A stretch of 8,254 nt of DNA from assembly GCA_031273385.1 (NCBI GenBank), contig JAISRY010000113.1, positions 1 to 8,254 of the forward strand, given 5' to 3'. The stretch is from Tannerellaceae bacterium. GTDB taxonomy: Bacteria > Bacteroidota > Bacteroidia > Bacteroidales > Tannerellaceae. Shown here one piece after another: positions 1 to 5,522 of the stretch; the first letter of the stretch is position 1; each line of letters begins with the position of its first letter. The position numbers and the translations under genes are program-made. The notes beneath the pieces were generated by a model that worked only from the letters and a program-made list of their open reading frames with translations, was not told the DNA's origin and ran no database searches.

Positions 1-39
1 GGTCGACATGACGTTCTCCCGCTCGGTTCCCCCTAACGG

Positions 40-170
40 GATTGCTATCGCCGTCATTTCCCTTTTTGATAAACGCAGTTTATTGGGTACTCGCAATGAC
101 GGATACTATTTGATTTTCAGGAGATTGCGATTCGTCGTCATTATAAGATTATTGGGTACTCGCAATGATA
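40..170 (-). repeat. Two copies of a dispersed intergenic repeat element
   Basis: Two related segments lie head to tail at about 40-101 and 123-170. Both share the 18-base string ATTGGGTACTCGCAATGA (82-99 and 151-168). They also share a related left half: GATTGCTATCGCCGTCATT at 40-58 and GATTGCGATTCGTCGTCATT at 123-142. Read on the minus strand, each has the form TCATTGCGAGTACCCAAT, a short variable middle, then AATGACG..GCAATC. That resembles the dispersed 'CGTCATTGCGAG...GACGAAGCAATC' intergenic repeats I know from many bacterial genomes, including Bacteroidota. The two ends are partly inverted (TCATTGCGA against TCG.CGTCATT), so each copy could fold as a hairpin. The direct similarity is seen in the sequence; membership of a genome-wide family is inferred. 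Confidence 0.65.
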
Positions 171-184
171 CCCCGCTCGCGTGG

Positions 185-288
185 ATTCGGGAAAGGATGC
201 ATACTCTTTCGGAAAAGTATGCATACTCTTTCGGGAAAGTATGCATACTCTTTTGGGAAAGGATGCATACTCTTTCAGAAAAGGATGC
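185..288. repeat. Tandem array of 22-bp palindrome-centred units
   Basis: Four consecutive 22-bp units occupy 195-216, 217-238, 239-260 and 261-282. A partial unit precedes them (185-194) and another follows (283-288). The consensus is G(G/T)ATGCATACTCTTTCGGGAAA, and units differ at only a few positions. Each unit carries the palindrome ATGCAT. Across the junctions into the second and third units it extends to a perfect 12-bp palindrome, AGTATGCATACT (216-227 and 238-249). Because 22 is not a multiple of three, the array is read in a different frame at each unit, giving peptides such as MHTLSEK, YAYSFGK and VCILFWE in rotation. It is therefore more likely non-coding DNA than a repeat protein. 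The period is close to two turns of the helix, so the palindromes would lie on one face of the DNA. Confidence 0.85.
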
Positions 289-539
289 TGGTGGGAGGCG
301 CGCCCTCTTCGCAGCATGTGGAAGGGGAGGCTGCCGACTGTGTGGCGGAAAATGGCGCCGGGGTATTGCCGCAGCTGCTGTTGCTTTCCGAACTGCCGTT
401 CGACCAGGCGATCCTGTACCCGAAACCGGCGGCGGGATGGAGATGGTGGATATGGGTGGGAGGCGCGGTTGTGCTGGCGCTGGCGGTAAAGTATAATCGT
501 ATGGAAATCAACGTTTGGTTTCCGTCATTGGCGTACTGA
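285..539 (+). CDS. Hypothetical 84-residue protein with one membrane segment (possible gene remnant)
   Basis: This open frame starts at the ATG in the last partial 22-bp unit and ends with TGA. I do not recognise the product. Its codons look like those of the neighbouring genes, with many G/C third positions (CTG, GCG, GGC, CCG). That is the main reason to take it seriously. The product has a polar first half, a leucine-rich stretch (LPQLLLLSELPFDQ, about residues 29-42), then RWWIWVGGAVVLALAVKY near residues 53-70, a plausible single membrane helix. The last 14 residues have a less typical composition. No promoter element or ribosome-binding site is apparent. The in-frame extension upstream to 165 runs through the repeat array and is not credible as protein. 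It may be the 3' remnant of a longer membrane protein broken by repeat insertion, a small real gene, or chance coding potential. Confidence 0.3.
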   Translation: MLVGGAPSSQHVEGEAADCVAENGAGVLPQLLLLSELPFDQAILYPKPAAGWRWWIWVGGAVVLALAVKYNRMEINVWFPSLAY

Positions 540-607
540 AACATACATTTTAATGCGTTGCCCCTGACTTTTAAGCAAAATTGCATTCAGTATATCCTAA
601 TTTGTTT

Positions 608-615
608 TACTTTTG
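608..615 (+). promoter_or_regulatory. Bacteroidota -7 promoter element for the mur-like/DUF4924/rfbD/prfC operon
   Basis: TACTTTTG matches the Bacteroidota primary sigma factor -7 consensus TAnnTTTG exactly. A TTG at 581-583 could serve as the -33 element, though its spacing is a little long. Transcription would begin around 620-622, about ten bases before the ATG at 631. This makes the TTG at 613, which lies inside the promoter element, an unlikely start codon. Confidence 0.6.
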
Positions 616-630
616 CATCAAAATCAAATA

Positions 631-1557
631 ATGCGAAAAGTTCACTTGATCTCTGTCTCGGAACCTTTGATGCTTGATCTGGCTGTGGCAATCAAGGAAG
701 AAGGGTATGACATAACAGCTTCCGGCGATGACTTGACCGAAGCGGCGATGGCAAAGCTTCGTCTTGCCGGATGTGTGTTTTATGGGAATGGCTGGTTCCC
801 CGACCGGCTGGAGAAGAGCATAAACTTCGTCGTCCTGGGTACGGAAGTAAAACGGAACAACCCCGAATTGCTGCGGGCGAAAGAGCTGGGGCTGCTGATT
901 CTCTCCGTCCCCGAATTTATCTTTGAACGGACGAAAGAGAAGACGCGCGTCGTCGTTGCCGGCAGTCAGGGGAAGAAATCAATTATTGCGATGATCGCCT
1001 ATGCGCTGAACAAGCAGAAATTAAAGTTCGATTACGCCCTGACAAGTGAGATATCCGAGCTGTCGAGCCGGGTAAAGACCAGCTATGAGGCGCGTATCGC
1101 GATTATCGAGGGGGACGAACATGTGACCTCCAAACTGGAGAAACGGCTTCAACTCGAATTTTACCGCCCGCACATCGCCGTGCTGACGAACCTGATCTGG
1201 ACGCCGGCCAGCGGACATTCCACGCCGGAAACCTATCCCGACCTCTACCGCTCTTTTATCTCTTCCATCAAACGGGAGGGGAAGCTGATCTATTACAGCG
1301 GCGACCCCGTCGTGAGCCAACTGGCCGAAGAAGTGCGTGAAGACATTACGGCGATCCCTTACGAACAGCACGCTATCGTGGAGAGGGACGGGGAGGCCTT
1401 TTTGCAGACGCGTTACGGGGAATACCGGGTATGTATCCCGGACGCCTATTTCCTGATCAACCTGAATGCCGCCCGTTTGGTCAGCCGCCAACTGGGGGTA
1501 AAGGATTCCAACTTCTATCAGGCCATGTCTGATTACAGCCTCTCTTCGTTTCTATGA
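631..1557 (+). CDS. Degenerate Mpl-like Mur ligase lacking the C-terminal domain
   Basis: The 308-residue product resembles Mpl, the UDP-N-acetylmuramate:L-alanyl-gamma-D-glutamyl-meso-diaminopimelate ligase that recycles cell-wall peptide in the cytoplasm. The similarity spans the N-terminal and central domains: GWFPDRLEKSINFVVLGTEV (54-73), NNPELLRAKELGL (77-89), KTRVVVAGSQGKKS (104-117), IIEGDEH (158-164) and YRPHIAVLTNL (178-188). Key residues are missing. The ATP-binding GTHGKT/GSHGKT motif is GSQGKK, so the Thr that follows the P-loop Lys is replaced by Lys116. The N-terminal glycine loop is SVSEPLM, the usual WDH/FDH region reads WTP, and the GKHN motif of the central domain is DAYF. 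The protein stops where the C-terminal ligase domain should begin, about 140 residues short of the usual 450 or so. The frame is otherwise intact. ATG 631 is preferred over TTG 613 because of the promoter position. It probably does not ligate; a binding, regulatory or scaffolding role is inference. Confidence 0.8.
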   Translation: MRKVHLISVSEPLMLDLAVAIKEEGYDITASGDDLTEAAMAKLRLAGCVFYGNGWFPDRLEKSINFVVLGTEVKRNNPELLRAKELGLLILSVPEFIFERTKEKTRVVVAGSQGKKSIIAMIAYALNKQKLKFDYALTSEISELSSRVKTSYEARIAIIEGDEHVTSKLEKRLQLEFYRPHIAVLTNLIWTPASGHSTPETYPDLYRSFISSIKREGKLIYYSGDPVVSQLAEEVREDITAIPYEQHAIVERDGEAFLQTRYGEYRVCIPDAYFLINLNAARLVSRQLGVKDSNFYQAMSDYSLSSFL

Positions 1558-2102
1558 TCGTCGCCCGGCAGAAAAGAGCGGAAAACATAGCCGAATACCT
1601 GCTTTATATGTGGCAGGTAGAAGATTTGATCCGCGCCAACCGGTTCGATATGGATGCGATACGCCGCACGGTGATCTCCCGTTACGACCAGCCCGAAGAG
1701 GTGAGGGAAGAGATCGCCCGCTGGTATGAAGAGCTGATCGCGATGATGCGCGAAGAGGGGGTCATGGAGAAAGGGCATATCCAGCTGAACAAGAATGTGA
1801 TCCTCACATTGACGGAGCTGCATCTGCAGTTGCTCGGATCGCCCGGCGAGACGGTATACGGCGCAGTCTATTACAAAACGCTTCCCTATATCGTACAGCT
1901 CAGGGCGAAGTCGGGAGGCGAGGATCTTCCCGAATTGGAAACCTGCTTTACGGCCGTTTATGGCTACCTGATGCTCAAGATGCAACGGAAAGAGGTCAGC
2001 GCGGATACGCTGGAGGGTATCCGGCGGATCAGCTCATTGCTTGCCCTGCTTTCCGAAAAGTACCGGGCGGAGAGGGAGGGCGAACGGGAACTCAACGAAT
2101 AA
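1554..2102 (+). CDS. DUF4924 family protein, function unknown
   Basis: The 182-residue product begins with a signature I recognise from the Bacteroidales family DUF4924: KR.ENIAEYLLYMWQ.EDLIRA (residues 7-28). YDQPEEV..EI..WYEELI (44-63), EKGHIQLNKNV (72-82), YYKTLPYIVQLRAKSG (106-121) and FTAVYGYLMLKMQRKEVS (131-148) follow. It looks all-helical, cytosolic and charged, with no signal peptide or membrane segment, and is close to the length I expect for the family. No biochemical function is known to me. Its ATG overlaps the TGA of the upstream Mur-like gene (ATGA, 1554-1557), so the two are probably translationally coupled and made in similar amounts. rfbD follows after 9 bases. This tight coupling to a Mur-like protein suggests an envelope-related role, but that is context only. 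Confidence 0.85.
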   Translation: MIVARQKRAENIAEYLLYMWQVEDLIRANRFDMDAIRRTVISRYDQPEEVREEIARWYEELIAMMREEGVMEKGHIQLNKNVILTLTELHLQLLGSPGETVYGAVYYKTLPYIVQLRAKSGGEDLPELETCFTAVYGYLMLKMQRKEVSADTLEGIRRISSLLALLSEKYRAEREGERELNE

Positions 2103-2111
2103 TAATGAAAG

Positions 2112-2987
2112 ATGAAAACAATTTTAGTCACTGGCGCCAACGGGCAGTTGGGGAATACGCTCCGCCGGCTGGAAAAGCAATATGGCAGCCGGTATACCTT
2201 TCTTTTTACCGATATCGACTCGCTCGATATCTGTGACAGGGCGGCTATACAAGCCTGTATACAGTCAAACGCCGTCCGTTACGTCGTCAATTGTGCAGCG
2301 TATACCGCTGTCGACCGGGCGGAAGAGGATGAAGAGCGTTGTTTAAAGATAAACAGGGATGCCGTACGCTACCTGGGAGAAGCCGCCTCGGAAGCAGGGG
2401 CGAAGGTCATCCATATCTCTACCGATTACGTCTACGACGGGACGAACAGCCTGCCTTATGTGGAGACGGACTATACCTGCCCCATGTCGGCCTACGGGCG
2501 AAGCAAGCTGGCAGGGGAGAGGGCGCTTCAGGAGGTTTGCCCGGACGCCCTGATTATCCGCACTTCATGGTTGTATTCGGCGTTTGGGAATAACTTCGTG
2601 GGTACCATCCTCCGTCTGGCGAAAGAGCGGGAGGAGTTGCGCGTGGTCGCCGACCAGGCCGGGACGCCTACCTTTGCCGGCGATCTGGCTTCGGCGATCC
2701 TTTCCATTATTGATGCCGCCGAAGCGGGCGGTTTCCATCCGGGCATATTCCATTATGCCAACGAGGGCGTTTGCAGTTGGTATGATTTCGCGTTGAAGAT
2801 CGTACGGTTGGCCGGGGCGGATTGCCGCGTGCTTCCCATCGACACGAAAGACTATCCCACCCGCGCTATCCGCCCCCAGTACAGCGTACTCAACAAAAGA
2901 AAGATAAAAGAGACCTACAACCTGGCCATTCCCCATTGGGAAGAGAGCCTGGAATTCATGCTTCACACGTTAAAAGAGGAAAGATAA
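2112..2987 (+). CDS. rfbD: dTDP-4-dehydrorhamnose reductase
   Basis: This enzyme carries out the last step of dTDP-L-rhamnose synthesis, the NAD(P)H-dependent reduction of dTDP-4-dehydro-L-rhamnose, supplying rhamnose for cell-surface polysaccharides. The 291-residue product has the full extended short-chain dehydrogenase layout. The nucleotide-binding loop TGANGQLG is at 7-14, [12 protein letters not shown] at 60-71, and STDYVYDG at 103-110 carries the catalytic Thr104 and Asp105. The YxxxK pair is Tyr128 and Lys132 in [18 protein letters not shown] lies at 150-156, and DQ.GTPT at 181-187. The C-terminal part ([17 protein letters not shown], 249-265) matches the substrate-binding region. Length is normal. 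The other dTDP-rhamnose genes (rfbA, rfbB, rfbC) are not in this window, so rfbD sits apart from its pathway, in an operon with DUF4924 and prfC. It ends one base before the prfC start codon. Confidence 0.93.
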   Translation: MKTILVTGANGQLGNTLRRLEKQYGSRYTFLFTDIDSLDICDRAAIQACIQSNAVRYVVNCAAYTAVDRAEEDEERCLKINRDAVRYLGEAASEAGAKVIHISTDYVYDGTNSLPYVETDYTCPMSAYGRSKLAGERALQEVCPDALIIRTSWLYSAFGNNFVGTILRLAKEREELRVVADQAGTPTFAGDLASAILSIIDAAEAGGFHPGIFHYANEGVCSWYDFALKIVRLAGADCRVLPIDTKDYPTRAIRPQYSVLNKRKIKETYNLAIPHWEESLEFMLHTLKEER

Positions 2988-2988
2988 C

Positions 2989-4566
2989 ATGGCCTATTCG
3001 GAAGAGATACGAAAGAGAAGAACGTTTGCCATCGTGAGCCATCCCGACGCGGGAAAGACGACGCTTACGGAGAAGTTACTGTTGTTCGGCGGCGCCATCC
3101 ATGTGGCCGGCGCCGTTAAATCAAACAAGATAAGGAAGACGGCGACCTCCGACTGGATGGAGATCGAAAAGCAGCGCGGCATATCCGTCGCCACCTCCGT
3201 CATGGCCTTTGACTATACCGGCCATAAGATCACGATCCTGGATACGCCCGGCCATCAGGACTTTGCCGAGGATACGTTCCGGACGCTAACGGCGGTAGAC
3301 AGCGTCATCATCGTCATCGACGCGGCAAAAGGCGTCGAGGCGCAGACACGGAAACTGATGGAGGTGTGCCGGATGCGCAAAACGCCGGTGATCGTATTTG
3401 TCAACAAAATGGATCGCGAGGGGAAAGACCCGTTCGACCTGCTGGATGAGATAGAGGAGGAGTTGAGCATACATGTACGCCCCCTGAGCTGGCCTATTGA
3501 GATGGGGCAGCGCTTCAAAGGCGTGTATGACATCTTCCAGGAAAAACTGGAGCTGTATACGCCCAGCAAACAGTACGTCACCGAGAGTATCGCGTTTAAA
3601 GATATCGACAGCCCCGGCCTTGAAAAGCATATAGGCGTTTCGTTGGCCGTAAAATTGCGCGAAGACCTCGAGCTGATCGGGGGAGTCTATCCCGCCTTTG
3701 AGGTGGAGCGCTATCTGAAAGGGGATATCGCGCCGGTATTTTTCGGCTCGGCCTTAAACAACTTCGGGGTGAAAGAGCTGCTGGACTGCTTCGTCAGGAT
3801 AGCGCCCTCGCCGCGACCGGTACAGGCGATCGAGCGTACGGTCGAACCGGAGGAGGAGCCGTTCACCGGCTTCGTCTTCAAGATCCATGCCAATATGGAT
3901 CCCAATCACCGCAGTTGCATCGCTTTTGTGAAGATCTGCTCCGGGCGTTTTGAGCGGAACGTGAACTACAAACATATCCGGTTCAACAAAATGATGCGCT
4001 TTAGCAGCCCCACCGCTTTTATGGCGCAAAAGAAAGAGACGGTAGATGAAGCCTTTGCCGGCGATATTATCGGGCTTCCCGATACGGGAAACTTCAAGAT
4101 CGGCGATACGCTTACCGCCGGCGAAGAGCTTCACTTCAAAGGGCTACCCAGCTTTTCGCCCGAAATGTTTAAATACATCGAGAATACCGACCCGATGAAA
4201 TCCAAGCAGTTGAACAAGGGCATCGAACAGCTGACGGACGAAGGCGTCGCCCAGCTGTTTACCAACCAATTCAACGGACGCCGGATCATCGGGACGGTAG
4301 GCCAATTGCAGTTCGAGGTCATTCAATACCGGCTTCTGCACGAATACGGCGCTCAATGCAAATGGGATCCTGTCGGGTTGTACAAAGCCTGCTGGCTAGA
4401 AAGCGACAACGCGCAAGCGCTCGAAAACTTCAAGAAGCGCAAAGTACAATACCTGGCCGTCGACAAGGAGGGACGCGACGTTTACCTGGCGGATTCCGCC
4501 TACGTCCTCGCCATGGCGCAACAGGATTTTCCCGACATCAGATTCCATTTTACTTCGGAGTTTTAA
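2989..4566 (+). CDS. prfC: Peptide chain release factor 3 (RF3)
   Basis: RF3 is the translational GTPase that removes RF1 or RF2 from the ribosome after peptide release. The 525-residue product is full length (the E. coli protein is 529). The G-domain motifs are all present: G1 SHPDAGKTT at 17-25, the switch I segment with QRGISV at 62-67, G3 DTPGHQDF at 85-92, G4 NKMD at 139-142 and G5 SAL at 254-256. The GTP-binding domain is followed by the domain II region ([20 protein letters not shown], about 287-306) and the RF3 C-terminal domain, including [16 protein letters not shown]. The SHPDAGKTT and [10 protein letters not shown] motifs separate RF3 from EF-G and other relatives. It is the last gene of the operon. 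There are only 3 bases between its TAA and the stop codon of the convergent gene, and I see no plus-strand terminator there. Confidence 0.97.
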   Translation: MAYSEEIRKRRTFAIVSHPDAGKTTLTEKLLLFGGAIHVAGAVKSNKIRKTATSDWMEIEKQRGISVATSVMAFDYTGHKITILDTPGHQDFAEDTFRTLTAVDSVIIVIDAAKGVEAQTRKLMEVCRMRKTPVIVFVNKMDREGKDPFDLLDEIEEELSIHVRPLSWPIEMGQRFKGVYDIFQEKLELYTPSKQYVTESIAFKDIDSPGLEKHIGVSLAVKLREDLELIGGVYPAFEVERYLKGDIAPVFFGSALNNFGVKELLDCFVRIAPSPRPVQAIERTVEPEEEPFTGFVFKIHANMDPNHRSCIAFVKICSGRFERNVNYKHIRFNKMMRFSSPTAFMAQKKETVDEAFAGDIIGLPDTGNFKIGDTLTAGEELHFKGLPSFSPEMFKYIENTDPMKSKQLNKGIEQLTDEGVAQLFTNQFNGRRIIGTVGQLQFEVIQYRLLHEYGAQCKWDPVGLYKACWLESDNAQALENFKKRKVQYLAVDKEGRDVYLADSAYVLAMAQQDFPDIRFHFTSEF

Positions 4567-4569
4567 ACA

Positions 4570-4779
4570 TCATGCTTCATCTTCCGTATCCGTATGCCCT
4601 GCGCTTTGACGCGCACCGAGTATACGGAAAACAACCGTCACGATAGCTATTCCGCCGAGGATAGCCATCATGACATACTTTTTTGCCTCGTCATCAAACT
4701 CGGTTGTTCCAACCAACACCAATGAGATAAAGGAGAGCATCATGACGGAGTCTGCCAAATCTTTATTTATATGTACCAT
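4570..4779 (-). CDS. Small membrane protein with two predicted helices, unknown function
   Basis: The 69-residue product is not a family I can name. It has a short charged start (MVHINKDLADS), a hydrophobic segment at about 11-26, an acidic/basic turn (TEFDDEAKK, 26-34), a second hydrophobic segment at about 35-53 (YVMMAILGGIAIVTVVFRI), and a hydrophilic, acidic tail ending DTEDEA. A two-helix inner-membrane hairpin is the natural reading. The start codon lies 11 bases after the stop of the upstream gene (4791-4979), with AGG in between as a possible weak ribosome-binding site, so the two are almost certainly co-transcribed. Both have the same plan of two helices separated by a short charged loop and may be diverged duplicates. 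The stop codon faces that of prfC across 3 bases. Confidence 0.7.
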   Translation of the reverse strand: MVHINKDLADSVMMLSFISLVLVGTTEFDDEAKKYVMMAILGGIAIVTVVFRILGARQSAGHTDTEDEA

Positions 4780-4790
4780 CTGCCTATCCG

Positions 4791-4979
4791 CTATTTGTTA
4801 GTATCCGCCGGAGCGCTTAACGACTTCATCACGCCATACAAGCCGGCGCAAAGAGTGGCCATCACCACCACCAGTTTCAGGTAATCGTTCGATATGATCG
4901 AACTACAGGCCAATACGCAGCCAACGATAAGTAGGGAAATAGAAAGGTAAACACCTAATTTTGCTTTTTTAGTTGCCAT
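4791..4979 (-). CDS. Small membrane protein with two predicted helices, unknown function
   Basis: The 62-residue product starts with a basic segment (MATKKAKLG). It continues with a hydrophobic segment at about 9-29 (GVYLSISLLIVGCVLACSSI), the short loop SNDYLK, and a second hydrophobic segment at about 36-51 (LVVVMATLCAGLYGVM). It ends in the polar tail SLSAPADTNK. CVLAC might be glanced at as a lipobox, but it lies inside the first helix without the usual LxxC context, so I do not call it a lipoprotein. The positive start suggests the N terminus stays in the cytoplasm. The gene lies 62 AT-rich bases downstream of the 130-residue gene on the same strand (4980-5041). I see no convincing TAnnTTTG there, so read-through from the promoter at 5439-5446 is the likely source of transcript. 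Confidence 0.7.
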   Translation of the reverse strand: MATKKAKLGVYLSISLLIVGCVLACSSIISNDYLKLVVVMATLCAGLYGVMKSLSAPADTNK

Positions 4980-5041
4980 AATTAATTGATTATTTTAGTT
5001 CATACTGATTAATAAAAAAAAGAAACGGGAGAACTAAACAA
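4980..5041 (-). other. AT-rich spacer within the small-membrane-protein gene set
   Basis: This short gap separates the 130-residue gene from the next two genes on the minus strand. It has a run of eight A on the plus strand (T on the transcript-like strand), preceded on that strand by GTTCTCCCGTTTC. No stable stem sits directly upstream of the T run, so a standard intrinsic terminator is not supported. No clear TAnnTTTG promoter element is present either. Confidence 0.35.
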
Positions 5042-5434
5042 TCAAATAATGATTTTCCGTAAGGCATATACGCGATATCCCATACGGCAAAGGAGGGAAG
5101 AGAGGTTAAGGGTTTGACAAAGGGAGACATATTCCGATACTTTGCGGCATTGTTCGGTGCGTTTCAGGCGGATATCCTGAAGCATTTTCACCGTATTCTT
5201 CAATGCACGGGCATCGGGTACCTGACTCGTAGGCTGTATATTCCGGCGCGGGGTGAGGGCGTTGCTGCTTTTCAGGTCTTTGCCGATCACCTCCATCTGG
5301 TGCTGCCAGCCGCCGCTCTTTTCTTTCAGTACCGTCTCCTGTCCCGCCATGCCGACGGCCTCACCGTCTGTCCCCTCACGGTGAAAGAACAGGACGGCAA
5401 ACACGATACCGATGATGTAGAGCATGTATTTCAT
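5042..5434 (-). CDS. Hypothetical membrane-anchored protein with evenly spaced cysteines
   Basis: The 130-residue product is of no family I can name. A hydrophobic segment at about 4-17 (MLYIIGIVFAVLFF) would act as an uncleaved membrane anchor or signal sequence. A polar, probably disordered stretch follows (about 18-75). The C-terminal part is basic and likely helical (76-130), with RALKNTVKMLQDIRLKRTEQ, three cysteines at 96, 106 and 116 spaced by exactly ten residues, and an RKIII end. No lipobox is present. The start is uncertain. The promoter -7 box at 5439-5446 puts the transcript start almost on top of this ATG, so the message may be leaderless, or translation may begin at Met4 (5425), which still leaves the anchor intact. 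It is divergent from menA and heads a probable three-gene set with the two small membrane proteins. Confidence 0.65.
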   Translation of the reverse strand: MKYMLYIIGIVFAVLFFHREGTDGEAVGMAGQETVLKEKSGGWQHQMEVIGKDLKSSNALTPRRNIQPTSQVPDARALKNTVKMLQDIRLKRTEQCRKVSEYVSLCQTLNLSSLLCRMGYRVYALRKIII

Positions 5435-5438
5435 GCCG

Positions 5439-5446
5439 CAAATATA
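5439..5446 (-). promoter_or_regulatory. -7 promoter element for the small membrane gene set
   Basis: On the minus strand TATATTTG matches TAnnTTTG exactly. It ends only 4 bases before the ATG at 5434, so the predicted transcript start falls at or very near the start codon. No convincing -33 TTTG was found upstream. Confidence 0.5.
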
Positions 5447-5492
5447 GTATGTTTTCTTATGTGAATGGAGAAAGAAATCCTCTTTTTGTTCT

Positions 5493-5500
5493 TATTTTTG
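5493..5500 (+). promoter_or_regulatory. -7 promoter element for menA
   Basis: TATTTTTG matches TAnnTTTG exactly and lies 22 bases before the menA ATG at 5523, the normal arrangement for a Bacteroidota gene with a short leader. No clear -33 element was found. The divergent box at 5439-5446 is only about 46 bases away, so the two upstream promoter regions share the same DNA. Confidence 0.55.
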
Positions 5501-5522
5501 CATCCGTTCCATAATAAAGAAG

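Noticed and set aside
185..288. CRISPR array
   Set aside because: The 22-bp units are directly adjacent, with no unique spacers and no cas genes nearby.
8..496. Long plus-strand frame (162 codons) spanning the repeats
   Set aside because: It runs through dispersed and tandem repeats and reads 285-490 in a different frame from the one with gene-like codon use; the peptide is a translation of repeats and low-complexity sequence.
613..630. TTG start giving six extra residues on the Mur-like protein
   Set aside because: The TTG overlaps the TACTTTTG promoter element and would lie upstream of the predicted transcript start; ATG 631 fits better.
1021..1491. Minus-strand frame of 156 codons inside the Mur-like gene
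   Set aside because: It is a shadow of the plus-strand gene, whose product has clear Mpl similarity over the same bases; the reverse product shows no family features.
4590..4627. Intrinsic terminator between prfC and the small membrane gene
   Set aside because: The stem CCGTAT/ATACGG with an inner TGCGC/GCGCA is real but has no T tract on either strand and lies inside the minus-strand coding sequence.
4904..4919. Lipobox in the 62-residue protein (CVLAC)
   Set aside because: The cysteines sit inside a hydrophobic helix without the Leu/Ala/Gly pattern before the cysteine that signal peptidase II needs, and cleavage there would remove most of the first helix.
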